Positions 1 to 8,840 are shown, counted from the stretch's first letter. The stretch: DNA of 64,000 nt from Micromonospora sp. CCTCC AA 2012012 (GCF_040499845.1 NZ_CP159342.1:620001-684000), one strand, 5' to 3'. The notes: generated by a model from the letters alone, not told the origin. A program made the numbers and translations.

Positions 1-1
1 C

Positions 2-796
2 AAGGTCGACCAGAACGGCGGTGCCACCTACCCCCGCAAGGACGGCGGCTGGGCGCAGGAGATCTCGCTGGACCTCGACATGGCCTCGGCGGTCTGCCCC
101 AACTGCAAGATCCTGCTGGTCGAGGCGAAGACGAGTTCCTTCGCCAACCTCGGCGCCGCGGAGAACACCGCCGCCCGGCTCGGCGCCACCGTGATCAGCA
201 ACAGCTACGGCGGCTCGGACGCCTCCGACGCCACCTACGGCTCCTACTACAACCACCCGGGCGTGGCGATCACCGTCAGCTCCGGTGACAGCGGCTACGG
301 CGTCGAGTACCCGGCCTCGTCGCACTACGTCACCGCGGTCGGCGGCACCTCGCTGACCCGCTCCGGCACCACCCGCGGCTGGACCGAGACGGTCTGGAAC
401 GGCGCGGGCAGCGGCTGCTCGACGTACAACACCGCGCTCAGCGGGCAGGCGTCGGTCGGTACCGGCTGCGCCAAGCGGGCGGTCGCCGACGTCTCCGCCG
501 TGGCCGACCCGAACACCGGCGTCGCGGTCTACGACAGCACCGCCTACCAGGGGTACGTCGGCTGGCTGGTGTTCGGCGGGACCAGCGTCTCCGCGCCGGT
601 GATCGCCGGGGTCTACGGGCTGGCCGGCAACGCCGCCTCGATCGACAACAACTACCCGTACGCGCACGCCGGTTCGCTCTTCGACGTCACCTCCGGCACC
701 AACGGCAGCTGCCCCACCACCCAGTGGTGCACCGCCCGCGCCGGCTGGGACGGCCCGACCGGCCTCGGCACGCCCAACGGGGTGGACGCCTTCTGA
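2..796 (+). CDS. S53 (sedolisin-like) serine-carboxyl peptidase, 5' truncated
   Basis: The reading frame is open from the left edge, so the N-terminus, signal peptide and prodomain lie outside the window; 264 residues are visible. Counting from the first visible codon, E20 and D24 form the E-x3-D pair of the sedolisin Ser-Glu-Asp triad, SSGDSG carries the oxyanion aspartate, and GGTSVSAP carries the nucleophilic serine. Family members are secreted, acid-active endopeptidases made as proenzymes. Four cysteines (VCPNC, GCSTY, GTGC, and SCPTTQWC near the end) suggest disulfides in an exported protein. A strong terminator follows the stop. The family call is firm; substrate is unknown. Confidence 0.88.
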   Translation, partial: KVDQNGGATYPRKDGGWAQEISLDLDMASAVCPNCKILLVEAKTSSFANLGAAENTAARLGATVISNSYGGSDASDATYGSYYNHPGVAITVSSGDSGYGVEYPASSHYVTAVGGTSLTRSGTTRGWTETVWNGAGSGCSTYNTALSGQASVGTGCAKRAVADVSAVADPNTGVAVYDSTAYQGYVGWLVFGGTSVSAPVIAGVYGLAGNAASIDNNYPYAHAGSLFDVTSGTNGSCPTTQWCTARAGWDGPTGLGTPNGVDAF

Positions 797-811
797 CCCG
801 TCCCCGGTGAC

Positions 812-844
812 GGTGGGCCCGGCGCGGAACGCGCCGGGCCCACC
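812..844 (+). terminator. Terminator after the sedolisin gene
   Basis: A perfect 15-bp inverted repeat with a 3-nt GAA loop lies 15 nt after the stop. There is no long T-run, as is usual in high-GC actinobacteria. Confidence 0.8.
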
Positions 845-881
845 CGCGTCCGACGGGGCTTCGCGGGATCCGGCTTCTTGT

Positions 882-887
882 TAGGGT
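882..887 (+). promoter_or_regulatory. Candidate -10 element (TAGGGT) for the transglycosylase gene
   Basis: TAGGGT, an actinobacterial SigA-like -10, lies 29 nt before the ATG at 917. No convincing -35 is visible at the expected spacing, so this is a weak call. Confidence 0.3.
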
Positions 888-916
888 CCGCTGACAGCCA
901 CGGGGGAGGGGTCGGG

Positions 917-1801
917 ATGCGTCGATTCATGGGCCGGGCGGGAGCGGCGGTCGTCGCCGGCCTGCTGCTGGCCGGCGGGATGACCGGGTGTGGCGGCGAG
1001 GAGCGCACGCCCCGCGGGGTGGCCGCGCCGGTCGAGCTGCCCACCGAGCAGCCCGTCGAGGCCGCCGCCGACGAGCCGAGCGAGGCCCCGCCCGCGGTGG
1101 AGGCGATGGGCGTCGCGCCCAGCGCCCGGCCCAGCGCGAGCGTCCGGCCCGGTCTCACGGCGAAGCCGAGGCCGAAGCCGACCCGGACGGCCGCCGGTCC
1201 GCTGGCCGTCCCGAAGCCGCCCACCGAGACCCGGGTGCCGCCGCCCCCGCCGAAGCCGGCGCCCAGCGGCTGCCAGCCCAGCCACAAGGGCACCCCGGCG
1301 ACCCGCAGCCAGGTCAAGGCGGCGCTGGCCGACGCGGCGGCGAAGACCTACTGGCCGACCTCCGCACCGGACATCGCGATCCCGCTGACCCTGCTCAAGG
1401 CGACCGCCTGGCAGGAGAGCGGCTGGCAGTCCGACATCGTCGCCTGCGACGGCGGGATCGGGCTGATGCAGGTGATGCCGGCCACCGCCGACTGGATGAA
1501 CCAGCGCTTCGGCGAGTCGTACGACATCGACGACTACCGGGACAACGCCTACCTGGGCGCCAACTACCTGGCCTGGCTGACGAAGTACATCGGCGACATG
1601 TACTTCGAGTCGGACTACCGACTGGACGCCTCGCTGTGCACCGCGGAGCTGGACTCCTGCCTGCTCAACGCGGTGATCTCGGCGTTCAACTACGGGCACG
1701 GCGCGGTGGCCCGCGACGGGGAGCCGCTGGCCGTCCCCAACCCGCAGTACGTGCGCAACGTGCGGGCGCTGATGACCGAGTGCGTCTGCCTGAGCTACTG
1801 A
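917..1801 (+). CDS. Lytic transglycosylase (SLT domain) lipoprotein
   Basis: Likely a peptidoglycan-cleaving lytic transglycosylase held at the outer face of the membrane. The first about 25 residues form a basic, then hydrophobic signal ending in MTGC, a plausible lipobox. A Pro/Ala-rich linker of about 90 residues follows. The C-terminal half is an SLT domain: AWQESGW carries the catalytic glutamate, GLMQVMP is the GLMQ motif, and AFNYGHG matches the conserved AYN-like motif. The ATG at 917 was chosen over an upstream in-frame TTG at 878 because a GGGGGAGGGG Shine-Dalgarno precedes it. The gene is monocistronic, with a terminator on each side. Confidence 0.87.
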   Translation: MRRFMGRAGAAVVAGLLLAGGMTGCGGEERTPRGVAAPVELPTEQPVEAAADEPSEAPPAVEAMGVAPSARPSASVRPGLTAKPRPKPTRTAAGPLAVPKPPTETRVPPPPPKPAPSGCQPSHKGTPATRSQVKAALADAAAKTYWPTSAPDIAIPLTLLKATAWQESGWQSDIVACDGGIGLMQVMPATADWMNQRFGESYDIDDYRDNAYLGANYLAWLTKYIGDMYFESDYRLDASLCTAELDSCLLNAVISAFNYGHGAVARDGEPLAVPNPQYVRNVRALMTECVCLSY

Positions 1802-1809
1802 CCCGCCCG

Positions 1810-1850
1810 CGACGGGGGCCGTGGCGCAACGTCCGCCACGGCCCCCGTCG
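1810..1850. terminator. Bidirectional terminator between convergent genes
   Basis: A perfect 17-bp inverted repeat with a 7-nt loop sits between the stop of the transglycosylase and the stop of the opposing MMPL gene. Confidence 0.85.
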
Positions 1851-1863
1851 GGTCGGGAACGGG

Positions 1864-3999
1864 TCAGTCCCGGGCGGTGACCGGCTCGGCCGGCGTCGGC
1901 GTCCGGTCGGTCGGGGCGTCCGGCTCCCGGTGGATCCGGCCCGGCCACCAGAACCGGTCGCCGAGCACGAACGCCAGCGCCGGCACGAGCACCGTACGGA
2001 CCAGCAGGGTGTCGAGCAGGACACCGATGCAGACGATGATCCCGATCTGGGTCAGCGTGATCAGCGGGAGCACACCGAGGACGGCGAAGACCGCGGCGAG
2101 CAGGATGCCGGCGCTGGTGATCACCCCGCCGGTGACCCGCAGGGCGGAGAGCATGCCGTCGCGGGTGCCGGTCCGCCGGGCGTCCTCGCGGGCCCGGGTG
2201 ACCAGGAAGATGTTGTAGTCCACGCCGAGCGCCACCAGGAACACGAAGGCGAGCAGCAGGACCCCGCTGTCCAGGGCCGGGAAGCCCAGCACGTGGTCGA
2301 AGAGCAGCCACGCCGCGCCGAGGCTGGCGAAGAACGACGCGATGACGGTGAGCACCAGTAGCAGGGGCGCGAGCAGGCCGCGCAGCAGCAGCACGAGCAC
2401 CGCGCCGACGAGCAGCAGGATGATCGGCAGGATGAGCCGCTGGTCCCGACCGTTGGCCTCGTCGGTGTCGTAGGTGGCCGCGACGGTGCCTCCCACCACG
2501 GCCCCGTCGAACCGGTCCACGCCGTCGACCGTCGGCGGGGCCGAACCTGGCACGGCGGTGACCGCGTCGCGGAGCGCCTCGATCGTCCGGTCGGAGGCCG
2601 GGGTGCCCGGCTCAGCGTCCAGCACCACGTCGACCTGGGCCACCGTGCTGCCCGCGTCGCCGGGGCGCGCGGAGGCGACCCCGGGCACGGCTGCCGCGGC
2701 CCGGGTGACCGCCGACACCGCCGACGGGGTGGTGAGCACGGCGACGGGCTGCGTGGTGCCGGCGGGGAAGGCCCGGGCGAGGGTCTCCGCACCGGCCACC
2801 GCCTCGGGCTTCACCCGGAACTGCTCGGTCTCGGAGAGCCCGGTCCGGATGCCGAGGCTGCCGAGGGCCAGGCCGGCGAGCAGCAGCGTCGAGAGCACCG
2901 CGACGGGCACCGGACGGCGCACCACGGCGGCACCCAGCCGACCCCAGAGCCGGCCCTCGCGCACCTGGTCGCCGACCCGGGGCACGAACGGCCAGAACAG
3001 GCCGCGGCCGAAGATCACCAGCACGGCGGGGAGGACGAACAGCGCCGAGAGCATGGCGAACACGACGCCGGTGGCGCAGGCCACGGCGAGCGCCCGGTTG
3101 GTCTCCTGCTCGGACAGCAGCAGGGTGAGCACGCCGAGGACGACGGTGCCGCCGCTGGCGAGGATCGGCTCGGCGGTGCGGCGCAGGGCGGCCCGCATGG
3201 CGGCGAAGCGGTCCTGCTCGCGGTGCAGTTCCTCCCGGTAGCGGGCGATCAGCAGCAGCGCGTAGTCGGTGGCGGCGCCAAAGACCAGGACGCTGGCGAT
3301 GCCGGTGACGGCCCCGTCCTGGAGGTGGATGCCGACGGCCGGGACGATGGTGTCGACGGCGCGCAGGGTGAGCTGCTCGGTGGCGGCGACCACCACCAGC
3401 GGCACGATCCACAGGAACGGGCTGCGGTAGGTGACCAGCAGCAGCAGCGCGACGACCGCGGCCGTGACGAGCAGGAGCGTGGTGTCGGCGCCCTCGAAGA
3501 CCTTGGTCAGGTCGGCCGTGAAGGCGGGTCCGCCGGTCACCTCGACGGTGAGGGCGTCGGGCAGCGCCTGGAGGGACCCGCGGAGCTGGTCGACGGTCTG
3601 CGCCACCTGCTCCTGGCCGCCGGCGGTGGAGAGCGGCACGGCGACGAGCGCGACGGTGCCGTCCGGGGAGACCTGCGGCGGGCTGACCCGACCGCCCACC
3701 GCGAACCGGGCCAGCCCGGCGGAGGCGCTGGTGAGGGCGGCGCGGTCCGGTTCGGTGAGCGCGCCCCGGTCGTCGCGGCTGGCGACCACGATGGCGGGCT
3801 GCACGTCGCTGGAGGGCAGCTCCCGCTGGAGTCGCTCGACCTGGGTCGACTGCCACTCGACGGAGAGGCCGGTGGCGGAGACGGGCGTGGGGTTGTCCGG
3901 TTTCGGCAGGCCGAACACGGCCGCGCCGATGGCGATCGCGGCGACCACGGTGAGCCATGCTGCCAGTCGGCCGCGGGCTACGCGGGTGAACAGAGACAT
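1864..3999 (-). CDS. MMPL/RND-family membrane transporter
   Basis: A 711-residue RND-superfamily protein of the MMPL group, which in actinobacteria exports lipids or drugs. One membrane segment lies at about residues 12-31, followed by an extracellular domain of about 140 residues, a block of five helices, a second extracellular domain, and a C-terminal helix block ending in the family-typical GVLLDTLLVRTVLVPAL stretch before a short charged tail. This is the usual duplicated RND layout with about 12 helices. It is transcribed divergently from a MarR regulator, with a palindrome in the shared 161-nt gap, so substrate-responsive repression by that MarR is a reasonable inference. The substrate is unknown. 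Confidence 0.9.
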   Translation of the reverse strand: MSLFTRVARGRLAAWLTVVAAIAIGAAVFGLPKPDNPTPVSATGLSVEWQSTQVERLQRELPSSDVQPAIVVASRDDRGALTEPDRAALTSASAGLARFAVGGRVSPPQVSPDGTVALVAVPLSTAGGQEQVAQTVDQLRGSLQALPDALTVEVTGGPAFTADLTKVFEGADTTLLLVTAAVVALLLLVTYRSPFLWIVPLVVVAATEQLTLRAVDTIVPAVGIHLQDGAVTGIASVLVFGAATDYALLLIARYREELHREQDRFAAMRAALRRTAEPILASGGTVVLGVLTLLLSEQETNRALAVACATGVVFAMLSALFVLPAVLVIFGRGLFWPFVPRVGDQVREGRLWGRLGAAVVRRPVPVAVLSTLLLAGLALGSLGIRTGLSETEQFRVKPEAVAGAETLARAFPAGTTQPVAVLTTPSAVSAVTRAAAAVPGVASARPGDAGSTVAQVDVVLDAEPGTPASDRTIEALRDAVTAVPGSAPPTVDGVDRFDGAVVGGTVAATYDTDEANGRDQRLILPIILLLVGAVLVLLLRGLLAPLLLVLTVIASFFASLGAAWLLFDHVLGFPALDSGVLLLAFVFLVALGVDYNIFLVTRAREDARRTGTRDGMLSALRVTGGVITSAGILLAAVFAVLGVLPLITLTQIGIIVCIGVLLDTLLVRTVLVPALAFVLGDRFWWPGRIHREPDAPTDRTPTPAEPVTARD

Positions 4000-4030
4000 C
4001 GGGTGCCCTCACGGTACGTGGACGGTAAAA

Positions 4031-4045
4031 TCTCGACTGCCGAGA
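4031..4045. promoter_or_regulatory. Candidate MarR operator
   Basis: TCTCG-actgc-CGAGA is an inverted repeat with 5-bp arms and a 5-nt spacer, 32 nt upstream of the MMPL start and 116 nt upstream of the MarR start. Size and position fit a MarR-family site; binding is not shown. Confidence 0.4.
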
Positions 4046-4160
4046 GTTTCGCTCATCAAGAGTAACCGGGCAACTCGAAGGGGCGGCTCCGAGACCGGCG
4101 GGATCGTCCGGGTCGTTCTATGCTGCTGAACGGCCTGTTGACAGGGGGGATCGACGAGAC

Positions 4161-4691
4161 GTGGCAGCGCACGGCATGTATCGGCGACGGGACGACCGGC
4201 GCGGGCAGATCATCGCGGACATCGCCAATGACCTGCGCCGCTACTCCGTCGACGCGCAGCACGTCGGGCACGCCTTCGCCGGCCTGCACGGGCTGAACGC
4301 CACCGACCTGCACGCGCTGATCGCGGTGATGGACGCCGAGCTGGCCGGCGACCCGATCACGCCCGGCCGGCTCGGGGAGCAGCTCAACCTCTCCTCCGGC
4401 TCGGTCACCGCCCTGATCGACCGGTTGGAGCGCGGCGGGCACATCCGGCGCGACCGGGACACCGCCGACCGGCGCAAGGTCTTCCTGCACTACGCCGACC
4501 GGGGCGCCGCCCTGGCGATGGAGTTCTTCCGGCCGCTCGGCGCCCGGACCGACCGGGTGATGGACCGCTTCAGCGACGAGGAGCTGGAAGTGGTGCACCG
4601 CTTCATGGCCGAGATCAGCGCCTCGGTACGCGAGCACCGGGATGCCGTCCGCGCCGCCCGCCCGGAGGCGCCCCGCCGGGCGGCGGACTGA
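4161..4691 (+). CDS. MarR-family transcriptional regulator
   Basis: A 176-residue winged-helix regulator. The recognition helix lies in LGEQLNLSSGSVTALIDRL, followed by the typical MarR wing RRDRDTADRRKVF. Flanking helices should form the dimer and ligand pocket. The GTG start at 4161 is preceded by a GGGGGG tract ending at 4149; an alternative ATG is at 4176. It is divergent from the MMPL exporter and probably represses that gene and itself. The effector cannot be predicted. Confidence 0.88.
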   Translation: MAAHGMYRRRDDRRGQIIADIANDLRRYSVDAQHVGHAFAGLHGLNATDLHALIAVMDAELAGDPITPGRLGEQLNLSSGSVTALIDRLERGGHIRRDRDTADRRKVFLHYADRGAALAMEFFRPLGARTDRVMDRFSDEELEVVHRFMAEISASVREHRDAVRAARPEAPRRAAD

Positions 4692-4986
4692 CCGGAGCGG
4701 TCGTGCACTGTCGACTGTCCCGCTCGGACGCCTCGACGTAACGCTGGGTTCACGTTTCCCACGGGCATCCGGCCGCCCCGACCAGCTGGTGCCAGGGTGG
4801 CGTCCACAGTCGCCCGCAGTTCCAGATAGTGCGTCTGACCTGGGCATACATTCGATCCCCCAGATATCCTCTGGTCAACTGCTCGACGTCGCGCACCACT
4901 TCACCCGGCTCAACCCGATCGCCCTGTCGCCTACAGGGTGTGACTGTCGTGCCCGTTTCCCGATCCAACCCCGGAGGGGGGACCCG

Positions 4987-5811
4987 ATGACGCGGGCTCC
5001 TGCCAACCTGTTGGCCGTACGCAGTCTGCTGCTCACCTATCTCAACGTGGACCCGAACACCGAACGCAGCCAGGATCTTGAGCCGGCCGAGGTCGGCATC
5101 GTCGGCGACCCCGACCACCGTGGTGGTTACCACTGCGGTTCCGACCGGGTGGTGCCCAACGACTACTCCGTGGTCGAGTCCCTCCGGGACTCCAGCGGGC
5201 TGACCCTCGACGCCGCCGCCCTCGACGTGGGGATGTTCGAGGTCCGGGTCAACGGGGTGACCCACAACCTGTTCACCTTCTCGAGCTGGTGCGTCGCCCA
5301 GTGCGTCGCGGACACGCCCGACAGTCGGGACCTCAGATCGATCATCTACTCACCCGACGGCCGGACGGTGAAGCGGTGGGACCGACTGAACAGGCGGAGC
5401 ACCGGCGACGACAGTCACCTGTGGCACACCCACTTCAGCTTCTTCCGCGACTCGATCAAGGCGGGCCGGGACCAGACCCCGCTGTTCCGCCGCTACCTGA
5501 CCACCATCGGACTCATGGAGGACACCATGCCGCTCACCGAGGCTGACATGCCGATCATCCGCGCCGCCCTGCACAGCACCGAGATCGGTCGGACGGGGGT
5601 GACCTTCGGGCAGGTGATGGACCTGATGCGGGGGGTCCCCGGCCAGATCGCCACCTTGCAGAGTCTGATCAACACGAAGGACTTCGTCGACGAGCAGGCG
5701 ATCGTCTCCGGGATCCTCGCCACCCTCACCCCGCAGGCCATCGCCGCGGCCATCCCGCCGACGATCGCCAAGCAGGTGGCCGACGAACTCGCCGCCCGCC
5801 TCGTCGCCTGA
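4987..5811 (+). CDS. Unrecognised protein with a His-rich, M15-peptidase-like core
   Basis: A 274-residue protein with no confident family. The ATG at 4987 follows GGAGGGGGG and was preferred over the longer frame starting at 4642, which would run through the end of the marR gene. Residues about 40-53 (DPDHRGGYHCGSD) and 142-150 (DSHLWHTHF) have His/Asp spacing resembling the zinc ligands of D,D-carboxypeptidases (H-x6-D and a later W-x-x-H). Similar proteins are carried by actinophages and actinomycetes, but I do not claim activity. The last about 90 residues are helical and Ala/Ile-rich, like a tail-fibre or assembly segment. The 295-nt gap upstream shows no other feature. Confidence 0.55.
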   Translation: MTRAPANLLAVRSLLLTYLNVDPNTERSQDLEPAEVGIVGDPDHRGGYHCGSDRVVPNDYSVVESLRDSSGLTLDAAALDVGMFEVRVNGVTHNLFTFSSWCVAQCVADTPDSRDLRSIIYSPDGRTVKRWDRLNRRSTGDDSHLWHTHFSFFRDSIKAGRDQTPLFRRYLTTIGLMEDTMPLTEADMPIIRAALHSTEIGRTGVTFGQVMDLMRGVPGQIATLQSLINTKDFVDEQAIVSGILATLTPQAIAAAIPPTIAKQVADELAARLVA

Positions 5812-5824
5812 CCGGCAACACTTA

Positions 5825-5832
5825 TTGCGCAA
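5825..5832. promoter_or_regulatory. Candidate ArsR operator (TTGCGCAA)
   Basis: A perfect 8-bp palindrome inside an A/T-richer patch, 41 nt before the start of the ArsR gene. TTGC/GCAA half-sites are plausible for ArsR-family autoregulation; this is an inference from position and symmetry. Confidence 0.35.
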
Positions 5833-5873
5833 CGGCTCTTGTCCATCTCTCGGATGGGTGAGACGGTGTCGGT

Positions 5874-6449
5874 GTGACCGATCGCTCCGTACGACAGATC
5901 ACCGACTCCCGGGTCCTGGCGGCACTGGCCCACCCGCTGCGCTGGCGGTTGATGGACCTCCTCAACGTGGACGGTCCGTCAACCGTCGGCATGCTCGCCG
6001 AACGCACCGGCCAGGCACCCGCGAACGTGAGCCACCACATGAAGGTCCTGGCCGGCTGCGATCTCGTGGCCGAGGCCCCGGACCGGGCCCGTGACCGGCG
6101 GGAACGCTGGTGGCAACTGGTCGACCGGTCGCTGCGCTGGTCGACCGCCGACTTCGCCGCCGACCCCGCGGCCCACGCCGTCGCCGACGCCGCCACCTCG
6201 CTGCACCTCGACCGGCACACCACCCAGGTCCGTGCCTGGTACGCCGCCGGCGAGGCCGCGCACAGGGCCTGGGAGGACGGCCCCTTCGTCGCGAACCGGT
6301 GGCTGCGCCTCACCCCCGAGGAACTCGCCGAACTGGGGCGCGAGGTCGTCGATCTGCTGGCCCGCTGGGCGGACCGGCCGACGCCCGACGACGGCCGCGA
6401 TCGCGAGCCCGTCCTCGTCTTCGCCTACGGCGTGCCGGGACAGCCGTGA
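5874..6449 (+). CDS. ArsR-type winged-helix regulator
   Basis: A 191-residue protein with an N-terminal HTH at about residues 10-85. VLAALAHPLRWRLMDLL is the typical ArsR opening, and PANVSHHMKVLAGCDLV is the recognition-helix region. The C-terminal about 100 residues are longer than in classical metal sensors and lack an obvious Cys metal box, so it may sense an organic ligand. Its stop overlaps the start of the MFS gene (GTGA), giving a two-gene operon in which it probably controls the exporter. Confidence 0.85.
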   Translation: MTDRSVRQITDSRVLAALAHPLRWRLMDLLNVDGPSTVGMLAERTGQAPANVSHHMKVLAGCDLVAEAPDRARDRRERWWQLVDRSLRWSTADFAADPAAHAVADAATSLHLDRHTTQVRAWYAAGEAAHRAWEDGPFVANRWLRLTPEELAELGREVVDLLARWADRPTPDDGRDREPVLVFAYGVPGQP

Positions 6450-7702
6450 CCAGTGCCCCGGCGACCGTGCCGGCCGGGCTCCGGGGGCACCGGGACTTCC
6501 GGCTGCTCTGGACCGGTCAGGCGGTCAGCGCCGTCGGCAGCAACGTGACCGCGGTGGCCCTGCCGCTGGTCGCGGTCGCCGTCCTCGACGCCGGCACCTT
6601 CGCGGTGGCCGTCCTCACCGCCGCCGCCTGGCTGCCCTGGCTGCTGGTCGGCCTGCCGGTCGGCGCCTGGGTCGACCGGCTGCCCCACCGACCGGTCATG
6701 ATCATCTGCGATCTGGTGTCGCTGTTGCTCTTCCTGAGCATCCCGGTGGCCGCCGTCGCCGGCCTGCTCACCGTGGGCCAGCTGCTGGCGGTCGCGCTCG
6801 GCGGTGGACTCGCCCGGGTCTTCTTCGAGACCGCCGACCAGGCCTACCTGCCCACCCTGCTCCGGCCCGAGCAGGTGCCGGCGGGCAACGCCCGGATCCA
6901 GGCCACCCAGACGGCCAGCTACGTGGTCGGGCCCGGTCTCGCCGGGGTGATCGCCCAGGCGGCCGGTGCCGTCACGGCGCTGCTGGTCGACGCGGTGAGC
7001 TTTCTCATCTCGGCGGTCTGCCTGTGGCGGATCCGCGCGGTCGAGCCGGCGCGTCCGCCGGCCCGGACCGGGGCGTCACTGCGACAGGAGATCGCCGTCG
7101 GCGTGCGGTTCGTCGCCCGCGACCCGTACCTGCGGGTGTTGGCGGTCTTCGGGGCGGCCAGCAACATCGGGCTGGTGGGCTACCAGGCCGTCCTCGTGGT
7201 GTTCCTGGTCCGGACGGTCGGCCTCCCGCCCGGCCAGGTCGGTGTCCTGATCGGACTGACCAGCCTCGGGGGCGTCCTCGGCGCGACCATCGCCACCGCC
7301 GTCGCCCGCCGGGTCGGCACCGCCCGGGCACTGCTGCTCGCCGGGGCGGGCACCGGACCGCCGGCGCTGCTCGTCCCGCTCACCGGCGCGGGCCCCCGGG
7401 TGGCCTGGCTGCTGCTCGGCGGGGTCGTGGTCAGCCTGGCGGTCGCGGTGGGCAACGTGGTCAAGGGCAGCTTCCGTCAGACGTACACACCGCCGGCGCT
7501 GCTCGGCCGGGTGACGGTGAGCATGCACCTGCTCAACTACGGCACCATTCCGCTGGGCGCGGTGGCTGCCGGCGCCATCGGCGGCGCCTGGGGTCCGGGA
7601 CGGGCGATCTGGATGCTGACCGGCTGGCTGGCGGTGACCCCGCTCATCCTGCTGCTCGGTCCGCTGCGCCGCCGCCGTGAGCTGCCGCTGCGACCGGCCT
7701 GA
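6446..7702 (+). CDS. MFS exporter (enterobactin-exporter-like, MFS_3)
   Basis: A 418-residue, roughly 12-helix transporter. The N-terminus RDFRLLWTGQAVSAVGSNVT and the WVDRLPHRPVMI loop between helices 2 and 3 are characteristic of the MFS_3 group (EntS-like, proton-driven drug or siderophore efflux). The GTG start at 6446 overlaps the arsR stop by four bases, so translation is probably coupled. No biosynthetic genes are nearby, which favours detoxification over export of a self-made product. Confidence 0.87.
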   Translation: MTSAPATVPAGLRGHRDFRLLWTGQAVSAVGSNVTAVALPLVAVAVLDAGTFAVAVLTAAAWLPWLLVGLPVGAWVDRLPHRPVMIICDLVSLLLFLSIPVAAVAGLLTVGQLLAVALGGGLARVFFETADQAYLPTLLRPEQVPAGNARIQATQTASYVVGPGLAGVIAQAAGAVTALLVDAVSFLISAVCLWRIRAVEPARPPARTGASLRQEIAVGVRFVARDPYLRVLAVFGAASNIGLVGYQAVLVVFLVRTVGLPPGQVGVLIGLTSLGGVLGATIATAVARRVGTARALLLAGAGTGPPALLVPLTGAGPRVAWLLLGGVVVSLAVAVGNVVKGSFRQTYTPPALLGRVTVSMHLLNYGTIPLGAVAAGAIGGAWGPGRAIWMLTGWLAVTPLILLLGPLRRRRELPLRPA

Positions 7703-7732
7703 TCTGCCCGGAAACTGCCCCGGACGCGCTGC

Positions 7733-7759
7733 GGCGGCGGTCGGGAACCGACCGCCGCC
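7733..7759. terminator. Terminator between the convergent MFS and cold-shock genes
   Basis: A perfect 12-bp inverted repeat with a GAA loop lies between the two stops. Confidence 0.8.
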
Positions 7760-7771
7760 ACCGGCACGGAG

Positions 7772-7975
7772 CTACATCGGGCGGACGTTGTCCGCCTGCG
7801 GCCCCTTCTGCCCCTGGGTCACCTCGAACTCGACCTTCTGGCCTTCGTTGAGTTCCCGGTAGCCGCTCGTCGCGATGGCCGAGTAGTGGACGAACACGTC
7901 CGGGCCTCCGCCGTCCTGCTCGATGAAGCCGAAGCCCTTTTCCGAGTTGAACCACTTGACCGTGCCGGTTGCCAT
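7772..7975 (-). CDS. Cold-shock protein (CspA family)
   Basis: A 67-residue single cold-shock domain, full length for the family. RNP1 is KGFGFI and RNP2 is VFVHYS, both intact, so the protein should bind single-stranded RNA and DNA as a chaperone. ATG start, with GGGAGAG just upstream on the minus strand. The leader holds a 20-nt palindrome (see 8005-8024). Confidence 0.95.
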   Translation of the reverse strand: MATGTVKWFNSEKGFGFIEQDGGGPDVFVHYSAIATSGYRELNEGQKVEFEVTQGQKGPQADNVRPM

Positions 7976-8004
7976 GCAATCTCTCCCTGTTCAATGCGGG
8001 TGAA

Positions 8005-8024
8005 CACCGACCGTGCGGTCGGTG
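8005..8024. promoter_or_regulatory. 20-nt palindrome upstream of the cold-shock gene
   Basis: CACCGACCG-tg-CGGTCGGTG has two perfect 9-bp arms around 2 nt, 29 nt before the csp ATG. Its symmetry resembles TetR/QacR-type operators. It could instead be a leader RNA hairpin, although a 2-nt loop is too tight for a good RNA stem-loop. Confidence 0.45.
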
Positions 8025-8147
8025 ATCGCCCATTACCTCCCCGACAGTAGCCCCCCGGAGGCGGATTTGCTGCCGGAAGTGCCGTCGTAGTTCCATCGAA
8101 TCCTCTCGGCGGGCCGGAAAGTGGCACCCCGGGCGGCGGGACAGGGC

Positions 8148-8834
8148 ATGCTTGCCTCGATGAGAAGCCCCGCGGCGCTGGCCGAACTGGAACGTGAGAT
8201 CGCCGCGCCCGGCGCCGGGCTGGACCGGCTCCGGTTGACCGAGACGCCCTTCGTGCCCGAGGTCCGGCTGCACCTCGCCGAGGACGCGATCGTCTGGTGG
8301 GCCCGGATGGAGGCCGACGCCGGTCACACCCTGCCGCCGCCGTACTGGGCGTCGGCCTGGCCGGGTGGGCAGGCGCTCGCCCGGCACCTGCTCGACCACC
8401 CCGGGCTGACCGCCGGTCGGCGGGTGCTGGACCTCGCCGCCGGTTCCGGTCTGGTGGCGATCGCCGCCGCGCTCGCCGGGGCCGAGCGGGTGGTCGCCAA
8501 TGACATCGACCCGTACGCGGTGGCCGCCGTCACGGTGAACGCCCGGGCCAACCGGGTCGCCGTCGACGTCACCGCCGGTGACCTGCTCGACTCCCGCGTA
8601 CAGGCCGACCTGCTGCTCGCCGGGGACGTCCTCTACAGCCCGGAGATGGTCGCGCGGGTGCTGCCGTTCCTGCGCCGGGCCGCCGCCGACGGCGTCGAGG
8701 TGCTCATCGGTGACCCGGGCCGGGGCCACGTGCCGGCCGAGGGAATGGAGGTGGTGGCGAGCTACCCGGTGCCCACCACCGAGCCCTTCGTCGAGTCGCC
8801 GGTCCGCCGGGTCCAGGTGCTGCGGCCGCACTGA
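8148..8834 (+). CDS. Class I SAM-dependent methyltransferase (ETFB-lysine/METTL20-like)
   Basis: A Rossmann methyltransferase of about 228 residues. VLDLAAGSGLVAIAAA is SAM motif I, VVANDIDPYA is motif II, and LLLAGDVLYSPEM resembles the post-II motif of the protein-lysine methyltransferase group that modifies ETF-beta and ribosomal proteins. PPPYWASAWPGGQALARHL upstream of motif I is typical of that group. The start is uncertain: GTG 8121, ATG 8148 and ATG 8160 are all in frame; 8148 has a GGGACAGGG stretch upstream. The target protein is unknown. Confidence 0.78.
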   Translation: MLASMRSPAALAELEREIAAPGAGLDRLRLTETPFVPEVRLHLAEDAIVWWARMEADAGHTLPPPYWASAWPGGQALARHLLDHPGLTAGRRVLDLAAGSGLVAIAAALAGAERVVANDIDPYAVAAVTVNARANRVAVDVTAGDLLDSRVQADLLLAGDVLYSPEMVARVLPFLRRAAADGVEVLIGDPGRGHVPAEGMEVVASYPVPTTEPFVESPVRRVQVLRPH

Positions 8835-8840
8835 CCGTCG

